From Heliopora coerulea (Eukaryota > Cnidaria > Anthozoa > Scleralcyonacea > Helioporidae): 64,000 nucleotides of DNA. The position numbers were made by a program, and so were the translations under genes. Below the pieces are notes generated by a model. That model made no database searches, was not told the DNA's origin, and saw only the letters and a program-made list of their open reading frames with translations. This document shows, one piece after another, positions 1 to 10,800 of this stretch; within the stretch, counting starts at the first letter, position 1; each line of letters opens with the position of its first letter. Location of the stretch: positions 732,501 to 796,500 of the forward strand of contig JASJOG010000141.1 of the NCBI GenBank assembly GCA_030142905.1, in the 5' to 3' direction.

Positions 1-118
1 GTTCAAGGCTTTGAAGACTTGGCGACAAGCACTGGGGACTTTCTCTATTCGCAGCGTGCCAAATAAAAAAGCGAATTTTCATTCCTGGCCCGTCTCACGC
101 GTACATGTTTCGTTTCAG

Positions 119-292
119 CCACTCACGGATGTGCTTACGAGAGTCGTCAAAGGCTACCGGATGGAGCGCCCCGAGGCTTGTCCACCCCGGGTGTTTGAAA
201 TCATGAAAAAGTGCTGGGAACTTTATCCGAGGGAGCGGCCGTCGTTTAACACAATCGTGAGAGAGCTGAGGGATATAAGAGTGGATGACTAA
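119..292 (+). CDS. CSK: C-terminal exon of a CSK-family tyrosine kinase (5' part outside window)
   Basis: This is the end of a protein tyrosine kinase catalytic domain. In CSK the kinase phosphorylates the inhibitory C-terminal tyrosine of Src-family kinases at the membrane. The exon opens after a TTTCAG acceptor at 118 and ends in TAA at 290-292. It reads in one frame through kinase subdomains X-XI: PLTDVLTRVVKGYRM, then CPPRVFEIMKKCW and RPSFNTIVRELRDI. The spacing and the KGY-M, CPP and MK-CW residues match CSK more closely than MATK or other Src-like kinases, and as in CSK there is no Src-like regulatory tail tyrosine after the domain. Upstream exons lie outside the window; bases 1-118 are intron. 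The family is certain and the CSK assignment probable. No clear polyadenylation signal was found just downstream. Confidence 0.8.
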   Translation, partial: PLTDVLTRVVKGYRMERPEACPPRVFEIMKKCWELYPRERPSFNTIVRELRDIRVDD

Positions 293-1300
293 CTTAGTCG
301 ATGTTCGTTATCCGAACTCATTTCCAACTGGCTTTCAAAGAACTCGCCGCACGAAATTTGCAGATATAAGGAACGGCCAAACATCAGAACGTAAGGCGAG
401 TTTGGAAGTAACTTCGGTAACTTCGCGCAATTTTTCTACGAATTTCTACCTATATATTTTATATGTCGTGCTTTTTTACGAACTTGGTCGAATTTTTAAC
501 GAAGGGAAATAATGGCAACGCATTTGTGTTTAGATCCGCTGACCAAATGCTAAAAGTAATTATTAACGATCAATAAGTAATCTGTAAAGGCTCAACTACT
601 GATAAGTATGGCTTATTTTATTGTTGAAACGTAGGGTGAGCACCATTTAAAAATTTACGTGGGAATGCATCTCAGCGCAGAAAGATTGTCCAATGGAGGA
701 CCTTGTTTGATAATGTATTAATGTTGATAGTCTTCTTTGTTATCTTGGCTTTGTCTAACTTTCCATAACTTTAGGTAGTGCCTTTAGCCGCACTCTGTCA
801 AACACGAGAAAGGTTGTTTCGTTCGATTTTCGAACACCAACAAATTTTTTAGCCGAATTTTTTAACCCAGCGTCGAGATTTCTCGACAGAAGATGTGACT
901 CTCTTTCAAGTGTTAGACCTGGATCAGTGGTTTTTGATCAAAATCCTTGGCGCATGCGGGAGGTTGGTGATATCGTGGACGATATGTGGATGTTCGTTGA
1001 ACTCAAGCCCTAAGAAAAACGTCTATTTTTTTTGAAGGTTTGAACTTGAAAAGCATCCACATCCAGTCCCTGATATTGGACACTAAGCTATGCAGGGACC
1101 CGTTTATGTTTTCATTGTTTACCAATTTATCTCACCAAGACACATTAAATATTCACCATCATACCGTGTAGATGTGAAATGAGTTGACCAAACAGATGAC
1201 TATTCACTGGCTGAAACCTGAGCCCTTATGTTTCAGACCAGTTTACCAAACTTTCTTGTCAGTCATTCATTGGACTAAGGTTTGCAGTTCATATATTTGG
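293..1300. other. Intergenic region, no gene seen
   Basis: This is the 3' flank of the CSK-like gene. I see only short chance open frames and no recognisable repeat or RNA gene. Confidence 0.5.
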
Positions 1301-1575
1301 ATCTCAAACTCATTAACAGTTCATGAGCAAAACAAAGGAAATCAGTACTGAGATGTAGTTTGGGTATCTGATCTTAATTAGCATAGAATTTCGTCAAATT
1401 TAAACCGGATTTTCTCTTTAAATATGGATTCGTTTGAGATATCATACACTCGAAAGTCATGTTTCATCAGACATCCAAACACCTTGAAGTTCAGGAACTC
1501 GGCTATTGCCTCATTTTTTAACTCACTTCTTGGTGTTTGGATATCTGACGAAACACTCCTTCTCGTGTATGATAT
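1301..1575. repeat. Fold-back repeat family A, copy 1
   Basis: About 275 bp, found again at 18913-19198. Both copies begin with ATCTCAAACTCATT, pass through GTAGTTTGGATATCTGA-like sequence and end with a hairpin. The hairpin arms are CATACACTCGAAAGTC and TTCTCGTGTATG, with TCAGACATCCAAACACC opposite GGTGTTTGGATATCTGA. This is a non-autonomous, MITE-like element of unknown class. Confidence 0.7.
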
Positions 1576-1883
1576 ATTACGTCAAGTGCAGTTAGGCAGA
1601 TGCACCTGAATTAGGCAATTGTGGGCTCAGCTTGCCCAAACCTTAGCTCTGAAAGGTCAGCAGTTTGTCTGCAGCCACTAAACTGCACTCTTGGCATGTT
1701 ATATATTATTGGCCTGGTAATATTTGAATGGAAGTATGCTTTAATCTTTTTGAATAAAACTGTAGAAAAACCATAACCATTAACAGTAATTGTTCTTTAT
1801 GCTGGACACCTAGAATAAAAGAACGAATAAGAAAAGAATGGGGAAAAAAATACAGCTGGTAAGCTGTAGTGTTAACATTCTGA

Positions 1884-1889
1884 TTTATT
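1884..1889 (-). terminator. AATAAA polyadenylation signal, securin gene
   Basis: A canonical AATAAA on the minus strand, about 130 nt beyond the securin stop codon at 2019. Its position suits the 3' end of that transcript. Confidence 0.5.
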
Positions 1890-2018
1890 TCTGAGTCATT
1901 ACACTTATTCACAGGAATACAAACTACATGTAAGAAATGACTGGTGTGGGTTATATATTTACAAGAAAGGATTATAAAATAGTTAAATATGTTTTATGAG
2001 AGCATCATATGAATTGAA

Positions 2019-4143
2019 TCATGGTGGCAACGGCATGTCCAGTGGTATGTCATCTAAAAATGACAAATTGTCTTCAACTTCACAGAATTCCAGTTTATCG
2101 TCATACCCAACAATATTGGCCATTGTGTCATCTAAATTAAGCCAGGAAAGTAAATTATTGAACGAAACCTGAAATCCATCAGGGGTTAAAGAATCTATAA
2201 AGACTTAGGGCTTGTAAATGTGAAGATTGGATCACTAGAATAGATCTTCCTCCTTGTTATCTCGTTTTAAAACTGGATTTATTGCCAGTTCCCATAATTA
2301 AAAATTGCCTTGAAATGTGTGTGTATGACCAAAGTGGTCATTGGGGTAGCTCATGAATTGGTGAGGTCAGTGAATCTATCAGATGCTGCCCCTTATCTCC
2401 AGAGCATGCAATGTATGCTGGTGTTGCTAGTTCACAATCTATGGATTTAGTGTGTGCATAAGGACGAGTTTTGGAATGGGATTTTCATTGCAAAAGGAAG
2501 CAGTCAGCAATCCTGTAATTTGAATGCAAGGGCACAACTGCTGATAAAGTATCTGAAAAAGTTGGCCAAAAAAAAAAGTTCAACCACTGAGGTTTGTACT
2601 TACCAAATGTAGGGTGTCTAACAGTGTCAAAGTCTAACTCTGATGTGATGTGGTCATCGTCAATTACATATTCCTTTGGAGGCATAATTGAAGATGGGTT
2701 GAGTATTCTAGGATGTTGCAGTAGTCTCTTGATGTATTGTGGTGTTGCTAAATCATTTTCTGAAAAGTACAGAAAGGTAATAGTAAGGGGTCTCTTATGA
2801 TATGAAGCTTACTGTGCTTATCCCATTCTATGCACAATATGTAGAGGCTTGTACTCGAGGGCTGCCAATCATTGGTCATAACTCAAAGCTTACACAAGCA
2901 CAACAGTCACTACAGTGGTTCAAATTTACTGTCATATTGAGGCAACCTCAACATTTGTTCTCCATCTGAATCCAGGCAGCACATTGGTCAGAGTAATTAT
3001 TTACTTGCTGTCAGGTTAAAGATCACATCTCCATCTGGTTTTCAGTTTCACTTTCTGAGGATTTTAGCAATTTAAAGGTGCTGTTACTACATGCAAATTG
3101 TGTCATTACATCTGAGTCTATTGCATCATGGTTGCAAAAAGAAAGGAGTGTTACATTAAGCAATGTTCTGGGCAACTGTGATGGAATGATGAGCTAAATG
3201 AACTGGTCAATCATTTTCATTTGTTGATCATGAAACATATTGCCAGACAAGTTGCACAAATAATGCTACACTATAAAATGTAGCAAATGTTTGTGGCATT
3301 GTAAGAGGTACAAATTTGGTTCTGTTTCATGCAATTCTTTCTGTGTTAAAAGTTTTGGAGTACTTGGTCATTGTTGTCTATGTTTAACGATGGAATTTAC
3401 TTCCACAACTTGGGTCACAACCAAATTGTGTGGAAACATGCTTTAAAAGTTGCCTTGCATGATTAGGCCAATTTGAACGCTGTTGTGACAAAGATTTTCA
3501 GTTGGACAGTTAAATATCTGCATACCAGTTACTAAAACTTGACAATCTTACCCTGAGTGACAAATACATTTCTAATAGCGTTTAAAAAATTCAAAATGCT
3601 TGGCCTAGGTATTAAATACAATTTCAAATTTAACGACATAGTTTTTGATCCTACCCTGGTCAATGAATGGAGTCATCTTTTCAATTTCTGGTAAGTTATT
3701 CTCACTAGATTGTTTTGCCTGGCTTTCTCCTAATTTGCTGTCCACCTTACGGTCGCGTAACACTGAAAATGTCCCCTTTTTGACCTTGGTAGATCTCCTT
3801 TGATTTGGTCTCGTCGTATCTTCAAATATCTTTACTGTAGATGGCTTAGGAGTTTGAAATTTCCTTCCTGTGTCGTGTTGTAAATTGCCAAGATCTCCGA
3901 AGACTTTTCGAGGGGTTGCTTGTGGATATTTTCCGTTGTGGAACGTTTTCGCTGATAATCTTGCTGGACCTATATTGCGAAACATAAACTAAGTTTGACA
4001 GCCACGGAAAGTTTATCAACGTTTCGACAAGAAGTCTCTGATTAAATACCTTGAGCTTCTTTAATTCCTTTAGAGACACTGTTTTTTATGACAGAATTTG
4101 AGATATTCTCTCGATCAACGAAAGAGTGAAAACTTGTAGCCAT
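2019..4143 (-). CDS. PTTG1: Securin (PTTG1-like separase inhibitor), 4 exons
   Basis: Securin holds separase inactive until the APC/C degrades it at anaphase. Exons on the minus strand: 4143-4050, 3969-3655, 2759-2604, then a last exon at 2168-2019. The first three splice in phase. The start MATSFHSFVDREN parallels human MATLIYVDKEN. RKVFGDLGN sits where the D-box region lies. NLPEIEKMTPF matches the PEIEKFFPF separase-binding segment that marks the family. The C-terminal exon is acidic and ends DDIPLDMPLPP. The junction to the last exon is unresolved: exon 3 ends in phase 1 while that exon is open only in phase 0. An alternative terminal exon at 2438-2338 is in phase and gives 221 residues (human 202). 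The start was chosen by homology; a shorter ATG exists inside exon 2's upstream intron. Confidence 0.8.
2338..2438 (-). CDS. Candidate alternative or duplicated 3' exon of securin
   Basis: After a CCATAG acceptor this segment continues the frame left by securin exon 3 and runs 32 codons to TGA. Its start, ELATPAYI, resembles DLATPQYI at the start of exon 3 (2759-2604), and the nucleotides are similar too, so it looks like a tandem exon duplicate. It holds no GT donor in frame before the stop. If real, it is therefore a terminal exon used instead of 2168-2019. It could equally be a decaying duplicate. Confidence 0.35.
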
Positions 4144-4372
4144 CTTCTACAAAGAGCTCTTGCCAATTAAGATGAATTTTAGGTAACAGCGGTTCGCTAT
4201 ATTCTTCAACTTTTAGTTTACAGGCTAAATCCACCAAAACAATATGGCGGTTGTGCCTTTTTTAAACATGGCGGCTGCTATGACGTAGCGATAACTAACC
4301 AATGAAATTGCCGAAAATATAGAGTTCTTAGCGACACGTTACTCAGGACAGCGGTTTTTTCATGATACCAAC
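4144..4372. promoter_or_regulatory. Divergent promoter shared by securin and NBAS
   Basis: There are only 229 bp between the two start codons. Visible candidates are two ATGGCGG boxes (AACATGGCGGCTG matches the YY1 consensus), a TGACGTAG CRE-like site and an ACCAATG CCAAT box. The 5' UTRs and core promoters of both genes must fit here unless non-coding exons lie elsewhere. Confidence 0.6.
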
Positions 4373-6651
4373 ATGGCGGATGGAGGAAAGAAGAAACACG
4401 ACAATAATGATCATATTTTGTACAATTTGCTGGTCCACGCTGAATGGAACTTAGAAGGAGAGGTTCTGGTAAGCCGAAGTTGAGTTTGTTAGGTCACTAG
4501 CCTCTTTTTTGCCTTGGTAGACCTTTTTATGTGGTCATAATGTTGGTCATAAAATGGTCATAAAAAATTACCCGTTTTACGAATTATAGCTTACACTCAC
4601 CTGTATAAATTTCTAATTGTATTACCACTATTTCGTGATGAAACAGTTAGAAATTTGATTAATGCTTGTTTCCAGAATGTTTCTTTCGTCGTCCAACAGT
4701 GTTGCCCCTTAGATTAAGTTCATTGTTAAATTTTTTCAGAACAAAGACCGCTTAATTATCTTGCAACAAAGAGGGTCATTGGGAAAAAAGCTCTTATCTG
4801 TTATTGAAGGTGGGTAATTTATTTCTGAGAGAATGACAACCAATTTCCTAAGGATATTTTCCGCAGAGGAATGTAGTCATGATTACAAAGTACATCTGAG
4901 TACAAGGTTATAGAAACTGCAAGTACCCCGATGGCGCCACTCACCACACCTTACCAAGCCTAATATTCTTGGTACAATTTACCAAGTATTGGAAGTGTGA
5001 CTTAAAGATGTTGCAGAGAGTGGAAGTATATTTTATGTTATTTATAGTTTCCTCAGTTTGCATTATTGCTCTAGTTAGCTTCAGGTAGCTGGTAAGTATG
5101 ATAAGAATTGTTAAGAGACCTGAGTAACCCTGTTACATAGTCACCTTCTATGTTGTGTGTGACTGCTTGTAATTAATTCAGTATTTGTCATTAATTCATT
5201 TTATCGTGATACTATAAATCATCTAATTATTACAAGCTCTTGTATTTTAAAGGATCTTTGTGGACTTTTTGGAAGTTTATAAAGTATCCTTTTAGGTAAG
5301 AAATTTTGTTTGTTTTTCTAATAGATAGTAAACAAGTAACTAATGAATGAGTAAATGATATGTGCTGCATATAGTACTTGAATTTTAAATAAATATTGTT
5401 TATTTTGAACAGTGGCCTTGGTAAGTCATGTGCACTACCTAAACAACTTGTCAAACTCTCTGAAAGTCCACAAACTTGGGATTTATCACTTTCCAGGTAC
5501 AGTTCAAATGAAATATCAGATGTTTGTAGATTTATATGAAGAGAACCTCATGGAAATTTTTGGTCTTTTTATGTTAGTGATGGCAAATTTCTTGCTGTTT
5601 TACAAGAACAATGGATAGAAATTAGGTGAGAGTTTTTGACTAAATGCATATTTAAATGAGTGTTTAGAAGGGATTTTTCTCACAATTTACATGTAGTTAT
5701 CATATGTTATTATTTGAAGAGGAAACTTAGTGATAATGTTTGGAAGGTTTAGTTCACCATTGATGAATGCCTTTTGCTTGTGAATTTATCTTTCCCCTTA
5801 TGATATAATTGTTTTACCTCACAATTTCTCAAACTTAACTGAATATCATAAGGAGGCATTTAGCATAATGGGGGCTTATGTCAGTGGAGATACAGTATAT
5901 TAGTTTGTTTTCTTGTTATGGCAGTTTGTTGCACCGTAGCTTTTCTAAATTTTATAACATTGCATGTTTTCTTCTTAAAGGTCAGCAAGAGATAACTTTT
6001 CATCTGTGCTGTCAAAATGCCAAGGTATTATTTCCAACTGAACATTCAAAAGAGATTGGCTTTATGTTGTAATATATCAGATATGAGGGAAAAACATATA
6101 GGATCCATGATTGAGAAAGGTGTTTGAAAACAAGGTGTTCCTGAGTTTTTTTCTGGTATAAGACAAGGATCAATGAAGAAAGTATTTAAAGTTAGAATCT
6201 TCAGGCTCCATTTCAATAAACTTACCCTTGATAACAGCATAAAACATGGTATTCATTTGCCCTTGTCACTGGAAAACAATCATAAGAATAAGAAAACAAT
6301 GAGATAATCAGAAGTGCTAGCTAATGTAAAGCTGAAAACCCAGTTCGTGAATTTCATGACCATATCTTTCCCTTTTCTTATATCTAGTATTGAAAGATCC
6401 ATATCCCAAGTGGCGAAAATTGTCTTGGAGCATGGATACCAGTCTGCTTGCCTTTGCTTACAGGTATTTATGGATGAAAAACTAAACAGTTATCTGCTGT
6501 TTAATGGAAATGATTTGTTAATGTTGGGCAAAGCGATGAATCAAGGAAAATTGACTATATATATATATATATCACTGTTGTTCATTTGCCTTGTAGTTCT
6601 GGTGAAGTTGTGGTCTATGATCTTTCAGGAACTGCTCTGTGTAGCCTAAAG
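4373..6651 (+). CDS. NBAS: NBAS exons 1-8: N-terminus and first beta-propeller blades
   Basis: Exons: 4373-4468, 4740-4809, 5253-5295, 5413-5496, 5578-5625, 5981-6024, 6388-6463, 6597-6651 (residues 1-172). Diagnostic blocks are [59 protein letters not shown] and [19 protein letters not shown], which follow the human order without a gap. The exons are very short (43-96 nt) and the introns are mostly under 500 bp. Phases agree at every junction, which makes this model much stronger than the individual short matches. Confidence 0.88.
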
Positions 6652-7690
6652 GTATATTCATTTTTGTTAGTATAAATTCACTTTAACTCATTAAGGGGTA
6701 AGGGCTCATTTTAGTATTTTACTATGACTAATGCCAGAGTATTTAACCCTGGCTAATGCCAGATGATTTTACTCATCATACGGGTGACCTATGGGCATTA
6801 AAGGGTTAAGGTACGATGCAATACTCTTACATGTGGAATAACTTTGACAATGGCAGAATTGGCAGTGTTGCATTTTCTGGAAAGGTGTATATATATATAT
6901 ATATAAAAATCCATGACCATTAGATTAAGTTCTAATATTACCACTTTTAAGAAACGTTATTGTACTTTTTTAGCTGAACAAATATATAGATGCTGATCAT
7001 TTTAACATTTCTTAATTTTAGTTGTTCAATTTTTGCTTAGTTTAGTCATTGTATCATGTTCATGTAATATTTTAGCTTTGAGGGCCACAGGTTTTTCAGC
7101 CTCTGGCTGTAAAGTGTTTTTACCCTCATGAAATAAAGTTTTAATAATAATAATAATAAAAAACTTTAATAAAGTTGGAAGAGCGTTTGCTACTTGGAGT
7201 TTCACGTGTCTACAACACGATCATCAGGCAACCGATCATCAGATTGTGTTGTAGACATGTGAAACTCCGAGTAGCAAATGCTCTTCTAACTTTATTAAAG
7301 TTATTTCGCTCTACCTACATGGTATCGAGCACTCTCAAACCAATCGTCAACTGTGTTTCTTGTATGATACACTTTTGCTTTATATATATATATATTTCTA
7401 AAATTCATTATTAATTCATGAGGAAAAGACAAAAGAAAATCATAAGCATGTTGGATCTATATGTGTGATAAAGATACATGTGCCTTTATACGTGAAGAAG
7501 AAGTTCAATTTTTTTTGGCTTACAAAAGATAAATTTCCAAACTTTCTTCACAAATTAGCTTATTAGGAGGTTCATTTTAGAAGATATTTAAAAAACTCAC
7601 AGTTCATGCTTTATTGGGTCTAAAACATTCAGCTATCACCTCATGTTTTAAATCCAGTGATAAAGCACTCCTGTTGGTTTTCAAAATATT

Positions 7691-7733
<43 letters not shown>

Positions 7734-7736
7734 CAC

Positions 7737-7774
<38 letters not shown>

Positions 7775-7849
7775 GTATATATATATGTATATATATATGT
7801 ATATATATATGTATATATATATGTATATATATTTGTGTGTATGTATATA

Positions 7850-7894
<45 letters not shown>

Positions 7895-10800
7895 GTATGT
7901 ATGTGTATATGTATATATGTGCATATAGTAGTTTAATAAGTGTATATATGAAACCTCTTAAAAAGACCAGCAGTACTGTAAACAAATGTTACCCTTATTT
8001 TATTCTACCCAATCTTAAAAATTTTTGTTAGATAAATGCCTTTAAATACAACAAAGCCCTCATGATGTTCTTGATGAATTTCTTTTTCAATTTCTACATT
8101 TCTTAGAACTTTTAAAAGAGTTTTACATCCATTCTGTGTACTGTACATTAGTGATGTGTTTTTCAAATGGTTCATTTCCTGACAGAGCATAGTTTACTGC
8201 TGAAACCATTCTGTTATTTATTATTTGTGAATGTTTTGCAAAATTTTGAATTTTTATGTTTTAAACAACTGATAGGACAATATTACTTCCAATGTCTACT
8301 CTGGCAGTTGCTTCAGGCATAGTGATGCTATTGCTGGGTTATTTTTCATGAAGAGAGATGATGGCACTGACAGGTTTGGCTGGCAGTTCAGTTTAGTTTG
8401 ATCATTCAACTTTAATGTGTATAGATTGTGTAACAATATGCAATCATTAAGTATTTACCCCTTTGAGTACTTGATCAATATAATTTTAATTATGAGCAGA
8501 AAGTCCAGAAAGAACATTACTGAAACTATTATCACAGTTCTACTTGATTACAGTTCAAAAATGACAAGTCAGTTGGATTTTTGTGAGGGTTGTGAAGGAT
8601 GATGTTTGAATATCATTTAATTGCATTGGACTTTAAGAGGTGGAAAGCCTGATTAAAGATCTTTATCATAGACAAAGTCATATTTGACTGTACTTCAGAA
8701 ATTCTGAGTTCATTCAGTTGTAAATACATTGAGCTGCTTTCTCCCCCTTTTTTGTTCCTTCTTCAACACAGTTATGAGTAGGTCCATAGTACTGTTTCAA
8801 CATCATCCATTTGTACTAAATTTAGAAATACCAGTAAACTTTTCTTTTTTCAGTTCAATGGAGTTGTTAATCATCAGTTATCAAGGCTACTTAAGAAGTT
8901 ATCTTATCAAGTAAGTTACCTCCCTATAGTGGTGATGACCCCTCTGTTTTCTGTGTCTAGTTTGTTCAGTTTCCCTAGACACACTATAGCAAATACAGCT
9001 ATGGTAAGAGAGCTTAAAAAGTATAAATTTTCCTCATTTAAAACAAATAGTAATGAGTAGGTTGATCTTCCAAATGTAAATTCAAAGTCATTTTCCTACA
9101 TTCATTAAGACATATGTCCATATTACTTTCCATGTGTCTATGACTGTTCGGTTGTTGGAGTATCCATGTTTATTATATGGCAGTGGCAGTGAGCAGTCCA
9201 AATACAGAAATCCTGCAATTTGATTGGTTGATAAGTGGTTGGGTATTTTCTATATTGTCTGCTCAGAGGGAGATTTTAAAAAAGCTTGCTTGTGTTACTG
9301 GTAATTAAAAATGAAAACTTTTGCCAATCTACAAAATGAAAATGTATTATGAACAACCAGAAAAGGAAAAGTAACCATGCAGAGTGAAGTTGGTGAAGAA
9401 GTACTATATGAAATGATGGCAGAATTGCAAATCTTTATTTGACACTCTGTACCTGTGTACTTGTAAATTGTATTTCTGTAAAACCATATGATTAACTGCT
9501 TATTGACCTCACTTGTTTGGTCTATACTAGTGAAATATCTACTACTAGTACCTAAAAACCCATCATTTCACTGGTATGGATCACACGCTTTAGGTCTGAA
9601 CACTGACATTTGTAGTCAAAGGCGTTGGAACGACAATAAAGGAGGGAGCTCAGTGATGCCCCAATCTTTCTATGGGTGTGTCTGGTCTGACAGTTTACTC
9701 CAAGAGTTAAAAACCCCAATGACCAGTTCCTCTCGTCATACAAGTGCCAAAATGATAACCTGAATGTTGTTCAAAGTCGAACTTGTTAAAAATTATTTAA
9801 AAACTTCAAATTTTTGAGCAGCAATCTCATTTGGCAATCATGTGTTTGTAGCTTAATATTACTACCCATTTAAAAGTAGGGAGCCAAGGCCCCCTGTCCC
9901 CTCCTGCTTCTGATGCTCCTATCTGTAGTTACACATTAACACTCTTATAATACAATTGATTTTTGTCTTGAAAACTTGACCTACTTAAATTTTAAATAAT
10001 TGTTTCTTAGTGGCAGCAGTGGGGACCACAGAAAGAACACTACCTTTTCTTTCCAATCTGTCTTGCCTGATGGTGTATCGTCTGCTGTGTATTGTTCCAA
10101 GTTAAAGCTTCTTGTTCTTGGCAGTCCCGGAGCGTATCCTAACCAAGCGACGTCAGGTATTGCACCAACGTCAGTTCTTCAGCTTCACGCAGAGTAAATA
10201 GTTCGATGTTTCGTTAGAGAAAAACACTTGGTGTTACAAACTCAGTTTGGTTGAAAAAATTGCTCAACGAGTATATAATTAAGATCCAGCAAAGTTGTTG
10301 AAAGAATGAAAAGGAAATGAGAGAACTCGCTGAAAGTCAAAAAAAAAAAAAAATACTTAGGTTGTATTTACGTACGTCTGATGACGTTGGCGGTTACTTC
10401 TAATATCGCTAATGGCTACAGAGTCTTGTCTGTTATTGTTACTAAGTTACGCTCAACATGTATGCGTTAGATCAGGTATGCCAATTCGGGTTTTCGACTT
10501 GCTAACAAGTTTTCTTGGTGAACTTTTTTACTACCGCTGCCGAAAACCAGTTCTCACTCTACGTTCAAAAGTTGACAATCGTCCAAGCGTTGTTACTCAT
10601 TTAAATAATGCCATTAATTACCGTTCCAACTCATACACGTCTGTAACGATATAAACTGTTACCGTTTTTATTCAACTGACTGTTGAAATGACGTTATCGG
10701 GTTTTTATTTTATCTTGCGACAATAGAGACGTCTGCTCTTGCAAATGGCATAACATTTTGGAGACTTTTGTCTGATCATCCACATTACAAACTAATTGAG

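Noticed and set aside
7604..8031. Tyr/Ile-rich frames around 100 codons
   Set aside because: Microsatellite translation.
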